A stretch of DNA of 64,000 nt from Athripsodes cinereus (GCA_947579605.1 OX388319.1:24193447-24257446); one strand, 5' to 3'; counted from the first letter of the stretch, positions 1 through 11,600 are shown. A program made the numbers and translations. Notes: generated from the sequence alone by a model not told the origin.

Positions 1-578
1 GCGAACCCCCTATGTAGTCGTCAATGATAGGCAAAAAACAATAAAATTTTGTAGAACATTTATTTTACATATTGCACAAACATTAATAAGACTAAAATGA
101 TTAATATTAATAAGACTAAAATGATTAGTATTAATAAGACTAAAATAAGCTATAAAAATTGAATACAAAATAAATTTAACAAACTGGTTCTTATTTCAGC
201 ACATGCTCCCTTTGAAAAAGCTCTTAATGAGATATTTTTGGCTGTTTCATGAAACAAAGCAATTGAAAGTTTGGCTCAATATCTGACAATTTCAGTCTTA
301 GATCAGCTTCTGCATTTAACCTGTTTCTATATTTATCTTTCAGATAAGTATATGTTGAAAATTCTTTCTCGCACAGATATGTTGTGCAGAATGGTAATAG
401 AACGTCTATGGCTTTTTTTGACAGAACAGAATATTCTGTTTTTATACTGAGCCAGAAGTTAAATAAGGAGATTCTTTAGCCATTTAAAATCCCGCCATTA
501 CGCTATTATTTTCGCGAACCCCCTTTGTACACATAGCGAACCCCCAGGGGTTCGCGAGCCACCGGTTGGGAAACACTG
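1..578 (-). mobile_element. hAT-type DNA transposon remnant, right end
   Basis: On the minus strand the right end begins CAGTGTTTCCCAACC and runs into G/C-rich subterminal repeats built on 'GCGAACCCCC', which occur at 514-550 and again at position 1. This is the usual look of hAT ends related to the ZBED5/Charlie type. It encloses the C-terminal part of a transposase reading frame on the minus strand. The left end lies at or beyond the window border, so the full length is unknown. The coding part is internally deleted, so this is a dead or non-autonomous copy. Confidence 0.75.
224..475 (-). pseudogene. hAT transposase C-terminal fragment
   Basis: Translated on the minus strand, about 83 codons stay open before the stop at 224-226. 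They include 'PFCTTYLCEKEFS', 'LKDKYRNRLNAEADLRL' and 'LSDIEPNF', the hallmark of the hAT C-terminal dimerisation domain in ZBED5-like transposases. Normally this domain dimerises the DNA-cutting enzyme. The frame is closed by a stop at 476-478 and the upstream catalytic part is missing, so no active enzyme is made. No ATG opens the fragment. Confidence 0.8.
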
Positions 579-1194
579 TTCTACATCATGAAAATTAGAG
601 AAAAAATAGGAAAAACTCGTCTATGGTCATTTCAGTGAAAGGACCTTTCATCAAAATTATGTCTGGTAGTAATCGTTTTCATCTGTTATCGCTAGTGATC
701 GCTTTGATGAAACGTTTGTTCACATCTTTTCATTTTGGAGGATCATCCAGAGTGAACAAGTGTGAATGCCCCTTTAACTTCTGTTGACACGGAGAAAAAG
801 ACTTGGATGTTTATCATAAAAAGTTAATACGCTGGCTACCGCACTTGGCAGAGCTGCCATGAAGGTATAAATGAATGGATGAATAAGCTTAAATGCTTTA
901 TTGAGCACTCGAAACTTGTTTTATGTTATAATCCGTGGTATAGTAAGTCAAAACCTGATATCTGCATTTTGATATTATTACAATTTTGATGAAATATTAT
1001 TACCAATAATTCTATTTTCATTTGATTATATTTTGATTAGGTACTGTGCAGTATAGAAAAAAATATAGAGCAAATTCACAAAGAGAATAGTTCACAAAGG
1101 TCGAGCTTCGTAAAAATTCGTGTTTTGTCATATAATGTGAGGTAAAAAATATGCCATCTTACATCTGTAGGGTTACTCTTGACAAAATCTAAAC

Positions 1195-1325
1195 ACGATC
1201 TAAATCTTAATCATACGACGCGCGAAGTGACTATTGGCCAAAAACACGCACATACCGATCGCGCGGTAGCGGTAGCGCGGTGTTTTGACCATAGTCCATT
1301 CGTGCGTCGTATGATCAAGATCAAT
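1195..1325. repeat. Short terminal-inverted-repeat element, MITE family T
   Basis: The two halves are inverted relative to each other: 'CATACGACGCGCGAAGTGACTAT' on the left side matches 'ATAGTCCATTCGTGCGTCGTATG' on the right, around a GC-rich centre with the duplicated GGTAGC. Longer relatives sit at 27935-28690 and 39195-41640. It appears inserted just before a LINE C-terminal fragment. Confidence 0.5.
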
Positions 1326-1560
1326 ACTAGATTAATTAAAACAGGCTTTGGAGATAGAGCGTTTAGTGTTGCGGGTCCCAGATGTTGGAACAAGCTGCCT
1401 CTGTGTCTGCGAGAGGAGGTGAATGGAGAGAGTTTTAAAAGAGGGCTGAATACACACCTTTTTGCTGGGAGTTTCGGGTGATGGATACGTTATACAGCGC
1501 CCTTGAGGTCATGTTATGAGTAAACGGCGCTTTACAAATTGTCCATATATATATATTAAT
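1322..1560 (+). pseudogene. CR1/L2-like LINE: reverse transcriptase C-terminus and 3' tail
   Basis: About 53 codons read 'TGFGDRAFSVAGPRCWN', then 'KLPLCLREE', and end with a stop at 1479-1481. This is the conserved end of non-LTR reverse transcriptases of the CR1/L2/Jockey group ('GDRAFSVAAPRLWN.LP'). The 3' UTR continues to about 1560 ('GCGCCCTTGAGGTCATG'). A second copy of the same family is at 11375-11600. The rest of the element is absent (5' truncation), so it is inactive. Confidence 0.7.
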
Positions 1561-1594
1561 ATCGTAGGTATTTAGATTGTGTCAAGAGTAGCCC

Positions 1595-1750
1595 TGCTGG
1601 TCATAGAGGGGAAGATTGAGGACCATAGAGGCGTTGAAAGAAACAGCTTTCCTGGCTTTGGATTATTCGAGGGTAGACCGAGATGAGAGGTTTTGAGGAG
1701 CTTTTTCGTGCTACCCAGGTGATCATCAACGACTGTGGGACCCAATAAGA
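1595..1750 (-). pseudogene. LINE fragment, coding sense on the minus strand
   Basis: The minus strand here resembles the plus strand at 51290-51400: both carry 'GGGTCC..C.ACGTTGA.GA' followed by a serine- and leucine-rich frame. This suggests a second LINE family, too degraded to classify. Confidence 0.35.
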
Positions 1751-1789
1751 TACAAAAAAAAGAAGAACGTGTAGAGTGAGAGCAACCGA

Positions 1790-1900
1790 CGTGCGTGTAT
1801 GAGAAACTGTATGAATGTGGAGGAAGCGAAGGAAGTGTGTCAAGATAGATTTGTTTGGCGTTCCGTTCTCTCTGCCTACCCCACTTGGGACACATTTTGG
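1790..1900 (+). pseudogene. LINE family A C-terminal fragment
   Basis: With one frame change it reads like the end of the family A proteins at 6529-7000 and 30660-31080 (MRN.MNVEEAKEVC, then WRSVLSAYP.WDT). Only the last 35 or so codons remain. Confidence 0.6.
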
Positions 1901-1994
1901 GAAATCACAAAATAACATATTAGAAATTTAATTTGCTTTAAATCGATTTCAAATATTACCAAACAAACTTTGTTTTTGGGGTGTGAGGAAGCAC

Positions 1995-2180
1995 GGACAT
2001 CTGAGAACCACGTGGATCAAATTCTCTAGGACGGCCATGTGTTGAGTAAGAGGAACCGTACATGAGAAATTTTATGAATGTAGGTAGAAGCATGTTAAGA
2101 TAGATCTATATGTCATTCCGTTCTCTCTCCCTAACCCACTTGGGATACGGAGTGAGGCTTGAGGGTATAGTTTAACTTTG
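1995..2180 (+). pseudogene. LINE family A C-terminal fragment with 3' tail
   Basis: Contains 'CACGTGGATCAAATTCTC', 'ACATGAGAAATTTTATGAAT' and 'CTAACCCACTTGGGATACGG', then 'GAGGGTATAGTTTAA'. These match the end of LINE family A. The reading frame is broken repeatedly. Confidence 0.6.
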
Positions 2181-2830
2181 TTTGTGCTCCCCTGAAATTT
2201 TCCCCTTTTGCAGATACAAGTTTTGATCTAATACCATGGAATATATTGCCGTCAATAAAGATTTATTAATTAATCATTTCAGCGTTTAATAATATATTAT
2301 TCCAGTACTTAACATTGATGCCATGGAGATAGTGATAGCAAGTACGCATACCTTTATAACGTGATGATAATATGAACAAGTTTACTTCTATGTCTATTCG
2401 TAGGTATACATATATATTTATTAAATGTTCGTCATAGACACCATTGGGTGAATTCAATTTTTATTTACCCACATCGTATGGTCATCGAGTGGCAAAATTA
2501 TTATTATTATAAAAACATCACCTTGCACTGAGACCATAACAGCTTTTGGCCAAGGCGGTCCCAGCAGGAAGAATGAAAAAACAAAAGAAAAAAAACAAAC
2601 AAACAAAAAAAAAAACAATGAAATGCCAAGTAAAAAAAATATATCATCAAAAAGAGACAGAATCAAAGGAGAATCTCTATCCAGGCGATAAAGTCATTGT
2701 ATGTTATGTTGAAAATATCGACATGAACATTCAAATCATTAAACAATTTTATAGCCTTTCCGACAGGGGAGTTTGGTATTATGTTTGTTCTGCTACCAGG
2801 GGGGTAAAAAAGTAAAGGCTGTCGAGATAA

Positions 2831-3258
2831 TACATGCATTCTTGAATAGTGCAATAAGTACGCAGCAAAATACATGCATTCTTGTGCAGTGCAATCAGTA
2901 CACAGCAAAATACACACATTCTTTTACAGCGCAATAAGTGCACACTCTGTTACATGCACTCTTGTACAGTGCAATAAGTAGGTACATGGCAAAATACATG
3001 CATTTTTATACAGTGCAATAAGTGCACACTCTAATACATGTTCTTGTACAGTGCAATAAGAATAAGTACACACTAAAATACATGCATTATTATACAGTGC
3101 AATAAGTGCACACTCTAATGCATGCTTTTATACAGTGCAATAAGTACACAGTAAAATACATGCATTCTTATACAGTGCAATAAGTAGGTACCTACATAGT
3201 AAAATTCATGCATTCGTGTAGAGTGCAATAAGTATACAGCAAATCATACGCATTTTTA
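2831..3258. repeat. Minisatellite, about 10 units of about 40 bp
   Basis: Direct tandem units share 'TACATGCATTCTTGTACAG' followed by 'TGCAATAAGTACACAGCAAAA'. Ten units are countable, spaced 38-48 bp. Length differences come from inserted 'GTACC/TAGG' or 'ATAAG' bits. Units alternate loosely between two endings, 'ACACAGCAAAA' and 'GCACACTCTAA', suggesting a higher-order dimer stage in the expansion. Confidence 0.9.
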
Positions 3259-3749
3259 ATTTGTTGTCTTTTTACTAATGTATTTTGTAATTTACATGTA
3301 CAAAAAATCACACAAAATTCAATTATACTAATGTGTCAATGTCAAATTATTAGTTTCCAAAAATCTGAAAACCTAGCTTTTCTGGCAAGCTTTTCAACTT
3401 CAGAAAATTAAGCACAAATATAAATTATCAAAGCCAAGTGCACAATGATAAGGACGAATTATTGTTTATATTTTATTTATTATAATTAGTTATATTCTAA
3501 TGAGATAAATATAACGGGATTATAGTATCATTTAATAAATATACAGAGACTATGGCGCTTGTTCCTTTGATAAAAATCTAATTAATATATTTTTTATTAT
3601 TTGGATTGTTGATAAAATAAACAATAATATTGTCTCATGATCATCAAAGCGATCACCTGAATCCTAGATAGTATAATAGATGGTAATATTTTGGTTTATT
3701 CAAAACAAAATCGACGATAAAAATATATCGGAAGTCTAATTTTCAAAAA

Positions 3750-3998
3750 TTGTTCCGTGGAATTGGTCTTTCTTACTTTTGTCTATAAGTTTTCGATTGG
3801 ACTGTAAAAATGGGGCGTTTGAAAAAATAAAGACATTTTATTTATAAATTTCAACGATGTGGTTTGCCACTCATCCTGAATGTCTTAATTTTTTGTTGGC
3901 ACCAAGAGGACAGCCTTCATATTTATTGCATGCAGCTGGTCTGTTAGCTATCGCACTTTTAGGATATTCCATGACGGTACAGTGGTAGTAGTAGTAGT
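3750..3998 (+). repeat. Dispersed repeat family TAG
   Basis: Recognised by 'TCCGTGGAATTGGTCTTTC', 'TTTTCGATTGGACTGTAAAA', 'TGCCACTCATCCTGAATGTC' and a 3' end ending in (GTA/TAG)n. The closest relative is 52505-52770; others are at 11765 and 22600. The end of the family resembles the tail of LINE family A. It has no reading frame, so it is likely a SINE or an orphan LINE 3' UTR. Confidence 0.75.
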
Positions 3999-4918
3999 TA
4001 AAATTATAAATGTATATTATACAAAAAAGTAAAAAATGAAACAAAAAATAAACACGTAATATTGGAAGTAGACAATTTTGTACAATGGGCGAGTTTATCA
4101 TAGAAGCGCGATAATTTTTAATTTACCCGAAATCCTATATGCTCATTCGGTGATTTCGCTACGGGGGAGTAGAAATTTGAAATATGAGACTTATAAAAGG
4201 CCCTCAGTTTTGAAAATTCGAACAAATCATCAAATTGAATAAAGACCCCACTTTTGAAAAATTTATCAAGACTATCAAATTCTAGAGTGTCATAAAATAT
4301 TCTTTAACAAAAAAGTGTCGTCTTCCTTTTCATTGAAAATATTCGTAAACGAAACCGGGGAGATTGTAAAATATTTCAAATAAACATACCAAATCTAGAG
4401 AATGTCCTCCTTTCGCTGTAAAAAAGATGGTTACCTTATTATCATTTCTCTTCTGTCTATAATGTATGTATATTTTTGTTTTCAACTGTTTGTTTCAAAT
4501 ATCATGTTAAAACAACGATATACAGTGTCAAGGGTACTATCCATCTATGTTCTCCAATGTGATATCAAAACCGCATCAATCTTTAAAAAAAAGTTTTAGG
4601 ATCGCTGACGTACTACATCCTGTGCTACAGGATGATTATTGCATATTTTTTATTAATTTGGATACGGATCCCAAACAATGAAAGACGGTTCTAGAATACC
4701 GCGTGCGTAGTATTATCTAACCACATGACTTTATTAATAAAAAAATCGTGTCCATGTATGTAAATGAACACTTTTTACAATTATGGGTGAACTAATTATA
4801 ACAGCCATTTATAAATTATACTGTTAAAGATTATTCTGAACCACCGTGTAGTTCCAGCGAATATCATCAAGTACACAATACATACAGATTATAATATAAT
4901 TAATTACCTTATAAGTAT

Positions 4919-5145
4919 ACTAGCGATCCGCACCGGCTTCGCACGGGTAGATAGGTATTTAATTTAAAAAAAAAATGTTTTAGTAAGGATCCCTAATTTT
5001 TTTGAAAATATAATATAGCTTATGTCACCCGGGGATAGTGTAGCTTCCCAACAGTGAAAGGATTTTTCAAATCGGTTCAGTAGTTTCGGAGCCTAATTCA
5101 ATGCAAATAATCAAATCTTTCCTCTTTATAATATTAGTATAAATT
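4919..5145 (+). repeat. Lepidoptera-type dispersed repeat ending TTTATAATATTAGTAT
   Basis: Starts 'CTAGCGATCCGCACCGGC', then 'TTCGCACGGGTAGATA'. The middle has 'GGTTCAGTAGTTTCGGAGCC' and the end 'TTTATAATATTAGTATAAA'. This block is very common in butterfly and moth genomes (known from general experience; commonly treated as a LINE/SINE-type tail). It is a useful pointer to the organism. Confidence 0.7.
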
Positions 5146-6525
5146 ATTTATTTAATTACAAGAGAAGGTAGTTTCTATGCTATATAATAAATTATCATGT
5201 CGTAGACTAAATAAATGTATTCGGATTTTTGTACAAATCCTTAATTAATTATTAAACGCTGAATAACTAGACAACATACTACGAAATAATTGCACTATTA
5301 CAGACTTATTGTTTTTGTTCCGTTCAATAGTTAAACAATTCTAGATACTTATGTATATATTATAGAATTGAAAATTGGTACCTACATATTTTGTCCTATA
5401 AACAAATATTGATATAAAAAGGAAATCATGTATTTTTAATACTTTTGTTTGTGGAATTGAAGGAGGTTGATTGTGTGTTTTACCAAGTAATCCATAATTT
5501 TTGATTTTTAAGATTTATTGAGCTATGGATCTAGTGAGTTGAACTAATTTTATAAAAAAGCGCTGCCTCAGAACAGACAAAATTCTAGTGAGAAAGTTTT
5601 TTTAAATAAAACATCAACAAAAAATAAAAATAAAACAAGACAAATTAGTTGAAATATATAAAATATAGCAATAAAAATAAAACAAGACAAATTAGTTGAA
5701 ATATAGCATAATAAATTATACTGATATTTCTAGTAGTTAAGTTTGATATTGATGGTAATAAAAATAAAAATGAATTATAAAAAGCTTACGCCGTTTTGTA
5801 ATGTCAAATTTGATTAAATAAAAAATAAATAAATAAAAATTAAATATAGATATATTACTTAGCTAGGCTTTTTATATACGTGTGTTTTGTCCTTTAGTAT
5901 ACGACGCAAAAGAAGTCTCATAGCATTATTTTGTACGAAAATAAAATAGTAATGTTGAAAACAGAGTGATAGAATAATTAGGTATATATAGTGGCGCCCA
6001 ACCCTCTGTAAGGTAGTTGATTGAAAATCAATAACAACATCTTAACAGAGAAATTATATCGTGTACTACTAGTAAGTAAGCAGGTACCTACATCCAGCGG
6101 CGAGACTAGGCTTATTATATTGAGCGTGCAATTTAGCGATTGTTACTAAGTTACTATAAATATTTACTTCATAATGTTTCAGGTCTGTAAACCATTTAAT
6201 TTGTCTTATATCTATATAATAATAACCAGGGGTCACCAATTACTTTCATTAGGGGTTCATTTTTTAAAATAAGATGACCGTCGCGGTCCAGAAGGGGTAA
6301 AAACCTAAGACTTCTTCGCCCTTACAAAATACAATAAAACGAATTGGTTACGGAACATTATTTTATTACATAGTAAATAAACAATTTATCAATGAGTGAA
6401 ATGTCATTTTTTGCCTTGAATTATCCGTCCGAAGTTTGGACTAAAGTTTGTGCAGGCTATTGTCATTAAATCTTGGAGATGTTCATCAATAAGTCTACTC
6501 CGGAATTTATTTTTATCCCTGATTT
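5146..6525. other. No gene seen; AT-rich spacer with a local duplication
   Basis: Nothing resembling an exon or known element. One notable point: 'AATAAAACAAGACAAATTAG' followed by 'TTGAAATATA' occurs twice about 50 bp apart (5625-5705), a small recent tandem duplication. Confidence 0.5.
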
Positions 6526-6528
6526 ATA

Positions 6529-7000
6529 CCCTCATCCCGTATCCCAGGAGGGGTAGGCAGAGAGAACGGAACGCCATATAGATCTATCCTTACATACTTC
6601 TTTCGCTTCCTCTACATTCATCCAGTTTCTCATACATGCACGCCGATATCTCTCAGTCAAAATGCGGCCGTCTTTTAAGATTTGATCCACGTGATTAAGC
6701 CACGTGGTTTTTGGCCGTCCGCGCTTCCTTACACCTCCTCTTTCAGATAAATACATCCTCTTCGTCATTCTTTCATCTTGCATTCGCTCAACATGTCCAA
6801 ACCATCGTAACTTATTTACACGCATTCTATCCACAACACTCTTCTCGCATCCGTTCATTCTCCTGATATCCTCATTCTTCACTCTATCCCGCAACGCTTT
6901 ACCAACCATTCTTCTCAGTGAACGCATCTCCACGGCCTTTATTCCACTCTCGTCCTTCTTCAACCACGTCCAAGTTTCACTTACATTCCAGTCTTGTATT
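6529..7000 (-). pseudogene. LINE family A: reverse transcriptase C-terminal region
   Basis: An open frame of about 145 codons on the minus strand. In order: 'VSETWTWLKKDESGIKAVEM', 'RSLRRMVGKALRDRVKN', 'LRWFGHVERM', 'RGRPKTTWLNHVDQ', 'MRNWMNVEEAKEVCKDR', 'WRSVLSAYPSWDTG' and stop. The 'LRWFGHV' and 'GRP..TW' blocks lie C-terminal to the polymerase in many RTE-like and related LINE proteins. The polymerase itself is gone, so this is a 5'-truncated copy. It is the best preserved member of the family here; others are at 1790, 1995, 30660 and 56620. Confidence 0.8.
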
Positions 7001-7520
7001 CCCGTTTTATATATTGGATAACAGTTTTAATTCTCAAAAAATAGCAAGACGGAAAACCAATACATACATACATCGTAAAATATAACATTGTTTACTAAGA
7101 GAACATATTACTATATCCAAAGCATGCACTAATACATATAAATCATAGGAGAATGTGGCGCATTTTGCAGAGTATAAAAATTGTATCGATCATAGGATTA
7201 GTTTTCTATACGAATTACGAAATAATTATATTGATATCAACCTCAGTACTGTGTAGCATAATATCTTTGTAGTAGATGAGTGAGACAGAAATATATCAGA
7301 AATAAGCCTAATAAGCAACCATGTGTGCAAACAAGATAAACTCTGTAGGTATGTTATATCTTACGTTGCATTACAGTCGCAAAGAATCGAAGCGTTAATA
7401 TTAACGTATGAGATTTCTCATACTAGGTCACGTGTAATTTCAAATTCTTGCACCATTATTGCGTATTCTTTTATCTTATTTTTATTACTTTAAAGCTGAA
7501 AAAAAATATGAAGGGTTACA

Positions 7521-7830
7521 CGGCAAAAACAAGCTCATTGATTTTTTTCGTTTTCGTGATTTAAATGCAGTTTTGTTCCCTTCAAAGAGCTCTTTAGAAT
7601 GGTAAAAGTAAAATGTAAAAAAACTGGCCCATTTCTTTGTAATTCACACTGAAATGATGAAAAAAATTATGAAATATATGGTGTTTCAAACTTTATACGG
7701 CAAAAACAAGCTCATTGATTTTTTTCGTTTTCGTGATTTCAATGCAGTTTTGTTCCCTTCAAAGAGCTCTTTAGAATGGTAAAAGTAAAATGTAAAAAAA
7801 CTGGCCCATTTCTTTGTAATTCACACTGAC
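7521..7830. repeat. Recent direct duplication, two about 133-bp copies 177 bp apart
   Basis: 'CGGCAAAAACAAGCTCATTG' through 'TTTGTAATTCACACTGA' is present at 7521-7653 and 7698-7830 with only a 'TTAAATG'/'TTCAATG' difference seen. There is no reading frame. The near identity means a recent duplication or two copies of a young element. Confidence 0.9.
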
Positions 7831-7834
7831 TTGT

Positions 7835-8725
7835 ATGGAAGATACGCTTCTGGCCAACAAGATACTGATATAATAATTATTGGAGTTTTAATGGATAATC
7901 ATTTTGATGAAAAATATCTGGGAAAGTTTAAAACTGGATAGTCGATCACTTCCCTTTTTGCACCAATTTTTTTGGTGTGTGGCCGCTAAATCTAGAGTGC
8001 TCCCTCGGGGCAGCATTTCTCGCTTTAATGCGACATTAAATCCTGTTTGTGCATGTGTGTGTCGTTATGGAGATACATATCTCCAGGTACGGCACGAGGT
8101 ATGTGGCGGGCGCTGCCCTTTTAAAAAAAGTCGATCACGGTTGCGACTTGCCAGGTTTTGTCGATCTTATCGCGAATTTTTTTCTCGATCTTTATTTATC
8201 TCGGTTTTTTTTCAGTTCCTATTTCCATTCGTATAAATGAATGAATTTGTATCGAGAAGAATAGCGTAACCGAATTATCTATCTTTATGTACAGAGGGTA
8301 TTTTTTTCTCTTCAAATATTATCAATTGTATTGATGGATATAATGTCCTCGTATAAGCAGGAGAATTAAAGAAATGTGAATACATTTCCTTGAACAACTA
8401 AAGGACAGAAATACTTTGTAGAAAACATTTTTACTTATTTATTTACTTGAGAACAGAGCAGAACATTACTTTTCATTTCATTTATTGCCCCGACAAGCAA
8501 ACTTAATTTTAACCTTTTAATAACGGATGAGTAGTTTTCAGGTTTTTCTGTTGATATTTATAAATGCGGATGTATTATTTTTATCACCGCCTTGAGATTT
8601 TATTTTTTACACGGAAATATACCACAGATGTTGACCAGGTTTTTAATCTTGGAGACGGAAGGAAATAAAATAAAATTTCTTTTTTATTACAGCATTTATT
8701 TCGAGTGTCATTATCTCACTCTTCA
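7835..8725. other. No gene seen
   Basis: Weak open frames at 7904-8240 have biased, T-rich composition and no family I recognise. No splice-site pattern supports them as exons. Confidence 0.4.
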
Positions 8726-9115
8726 GCGCTCCTCTCCTCCTCCATTCAGAATATCTCTGCGCCGATTCAGTTACTTTTTTCTACGAACGACATTCCTAGT
8801 ACTCTGATGTCATTATTATAGGAATGATGTATTGTGAAAGAAGGATTTCCAGGCTCTCGAATTACAAATACTAAAGATGTTTGGTGAGTGCACTGGTGCA
8901 CAGTATCATTTGCGGCATACTCATATCATCTGACTTCCAAAATCTCTCTAAAACACTCATTTTGGAAATGTAGTATCTTCGGAAGCCTACACTCAGTTAG
9001 ATACCAAGACTCACAGTCATATAGCAGGATCGGGATAATACAGGCATTGAACAGGTGGCATTTCAGAGTCCATATGTCCTCCAAATTCTATCCATGTTAT
9101 TGAAAGCCCCGCTGG
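8726..9115 (-). pseudogene. LINE family C fragment, badly decayed
   Basis: The strand matches the LINE C-terminus at 60853-61209: 'CTCCTCCATTCAGAATATC' (WRRL region), 'TAGGAATGATGTATTGTGAA', then the upstream part 'GTGCACAGTATCATTTG' and 'CTCACAGTCATATAGCAGGA'. Several stops and indels. Another decayed piece of the same upstream part is at 32755-32960. Confidence 0.55.
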
Positions 9116-9222
9116 CAGCTGTTAGGTGGATTGACAATTCTCATCGAATATCACTCTCTGTCGTTATAGTTATTTCCATATCATCGATGTTGCACTGTAA
9201 TCCATCTGCAAATGTATGTAGT

Positions 9223-9595
9223 AGTGATGTAACGAATGTGTGATTTTGGATATTCGCGAATGCGAATGCGAATAGCGAATATTGACTTGCTTAGATTTCG
9301 ACAATATTGCTCAATCATTAAAATTTCTACCCCCCCCCCCGTCGCCGATTTTTCTAAATGGTATAGGAATTTAAAATATTTCAAAACTACTCGGTTTTCT
9401 TAAAGAACATTTTCTTGCAGTACCATTTTCTGCAATGTACCGGGTAAGTATCCGGTACTTTTACCGAATATCCGATACTTTATTACCGAAATAATATTCG
9501 CAAAACATTCGCATAGTTTTTTGCGAATGCGAATACTTTGAAATATGCGAATATTCGCGAATGCGAATGCGAATACGAATATTCGTTACATCACT
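9223..9595. mobile_element. MITE family G, rich in GCGAAT repeats
   Basis: The ends are inverted repeats 'AGTGATGTAACGAAT' and 'ATTCGTTACATCACT', followed inward on both sides by runs of (GCGAAT)n. The core has a C-homopolymer then 'GTCGCCGA' and 'AAATATTTCAAAACTACTCG'. Copies: 27097-27466 (complete), 34978-35194 (left half) and 31078-31370 (two core fragments, inverted). No coding capacity, so it must be moved by another element's transposase. Confidence 0.85.
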
Positions 9596-9719
9596 CTTGT
9601 TTTGTGTCTAATTAATTGTTTTGTGTCTTTTTTAAAAGAAAAATATTTTTTGTATGCATGTATTGTATGTATACTAGTTTTTTACATGTAAAAGGCTTCG
9701 GCCGTGAATATCTGAATAA

Positions 9720-9905
9720 ATAAATAAATAAAAAAAAAAAAAAAAAAATCACTGGTGTGTAGCACTCTCAAAGACTCCTGCTGAGGCAGACGTACATTAC
9801 CAGGACCAGCAATAGATTTTCTGCGGTGGTAGTCCATAATGAGACAAAAATTAATGGTCCCAAAATACAGCCCTGCCGACTCCAGTTGTGACACATGGGT
9901 CGAGG
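9720..9905 (-). pseudogene. Reverse transcriptase fragment (RTE-like palm)
   Basis: On the minus strand 'SRQGCILGPLIF' resembles the conserved 'VRQGC.LSPLLF' block of non-LTR reverse transcriptases. After a frame change 'MDYHRRKSIAGPG' fits the region that precedes the YADD motif. It ends at an A-rich tract (9729-9750). Frameshifts and a stop make it inactive. Confidence 0.5.
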
Positions 9906-10199
9906 TCTCTTAATTGCTGTCTAGACACTCTGAATAAATGAGACTGATTTTTTGCACCTTTTTGTTACCTGGAGGAGAGTTTAAGGGCAGATGGCTTGGA
10001 TATTTTATAATTGTATTTTTTATATTTTGTAGTTTGATAATCTCTCGAACAAAACTGAGTAGGTGTATCATTTATTTCTTGTCTTGGATGGGATGGGATA
10101 TCTTCACCACTTTAGCCTTCCAGTCTATCTCAACAACAGTGGTGTATCCACTGGAAATGGGAAATCATTATTAGGTCAATGTAAGTCTGAATTATTAAA

Positions 10200-10860
10200 T
10201 TATATTTTTCTCTTTTGTGCCTGAATACTGTATGAAATTAATAGTTCGTTATAACTATACTGATTTTAATTTATTCATTCATTTTATTATTTCACGCACG
10301 TTTATCTTTTATTACTTAAGTCTAGTTTGATTTGACTCAATATTATTTTATCACTACTGTATACACCACTGCCTCTGAGTAGGTACAATAATGATCTACC
10401 CAACACGTAAAATTTTCATTGTGTCTTTTTAGAGCAATATAATTTCTCCAACAGCCTATGACCTTTCATATAGACTGGAAATTCAAAGAAAAAAATGGTA
10501 ATGCGGCCAATGAAATTTTGCGACCAATATAATTTCATATCCATCAGAATTAAACGAGCGTTGCTTCAAAAAGGAACATTCATATTTCCCTCGAGTCTCT
10601 CGTTGTAGATGCATTTCTATAACTACATTTATATTACTGCTGATTCAGAATATAAATATTGATAGTTCATTTATTAAGAGTGTATCTTTTTAAAACAATC
10701 ACCACAATTTGTTTATATTATATTCGTATATGTACATAATATATTTTGTGTTTCAAACTTGAAGGGCACTCATTGTTTTTTAATTTAAACTCAGGTATAA
10801 AGGATGATGTCCTATACTTCAGCAATAGAAAGAAAGTGACTATTATATTCTAATTGTTGT
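10200..10860. other. No gene seen
   Basis: AT-rich sequence. A portion at 10455-10620 ('TATAGACTGGAAATTCAAAG', 'CCTCGAGTCTCTCG') is related to 12165-12300, so it is part of an unnamed dispersed repeat present at least twice. Confidence 0.4.
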
Positions 10861-10862
10861 AG

Positions 10863-10991
10863 ACCTTATACACTTTTCACAGTAAGCTAAAAGCTTGTGT
10901 CGTGAAAGGGGAGTTCGTCGGCACCTGGGATCGAACCACGGACCCCTTGTTCGCAAGGCCGAGACTCTACCTCCAGGCTACCGACGAACTC
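10863..10991 (-). repeat. SINE family 1 (tRNA-like head), truncated copy
   Basis: The minus strand starts 'GAGTTCGTCGGTAGCCTGG', carries the pol III B-box-like 'GGTTCGATCCC', and ends in the GTATAAGG region without the A-tail. The head is tRNA-related: 'GTAGCCTGGAGGTAGAGTC' resembles a D-arm/A-box. The copy is about 129 bp, the full length being about 185 bp. Confidence 0.85.
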
Positions 10992-11374
10992 TATTATTTT
11001 TAATTATGTAACAAAAATTTATAAGAAGCTTGTACTGCGCTGCCAGTCTTATAAGTCTATGGTTTTAGCGTATTTTGTTTTATTGTATACAGCCTACAAC
11101 TTGTAATCCGTGTAATCCACCCTTAAGCTTTATATAATACCGTAGGTACTACTGCCGTAACTTCTTGTATACATAATTACTATGTAGGCTCCTACCTCTG
11201 TCCTTTCCATCACAATATTAAAATTGTTTATGAGTAGGAACTTATGTGAAATATATTTTATGGAGTAAACAATATTTATACCTGTGTAGTTTAAAGACGG
11301 CTTTGCTCGGAATATAAATATCGAATTGACAAATTAACAATTTTATTTATTTATTTATTCTTTGCTGTACATTG

Positions 11375-11600
11375 ATCTCGCAGAACGGGCTTTGGTGATA
11401 GAGCATTAAGTGTTGCGAGTCCCAGATGCTGGAACAAGCTGCCTCTGTGTCTGCGAGAGGTGGTGAATGGAGAGAACCTTTAAAAGAGGACTGAAGACGC
11501 GCCCTTTTGCTGGGTGTTTCGGGTGATACGGCGCCCTTGAGGTCATGTTTTGAGTAAACGGCACTTTAAAAATTGTCCGTATATATACATATAAAACATA
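11375..11600 (+). pseudogene. CR1/L2-like LINE tail, same family as at 1322
   Basis: 'GGGCTTTGGTGATAGAGCAT' through 'TGCTGGGTGTTTCGGGTGAT' is a closely similar copy of 1340-1480, followed by the same 'GCGCCCTTGAGGTCATG' tail. Here the reading frame is broken. Confidence 0.65.

Noticed and set aside
2831..3258. CRISPR array
   Set aside because: Regular direct repeats, but the units are contiguous variants with no unique spacers, in a eukaryotic genome.
6704..7021. 105-codon + strand frame
   Set aside because: Antisense shadow of LINE family A.
7904..8240. 110-codon frame on the + strand
   Set aside because: Phe/Ser/Arg-rich translation of a T-rich stretch with no motif; no second copy to support it.
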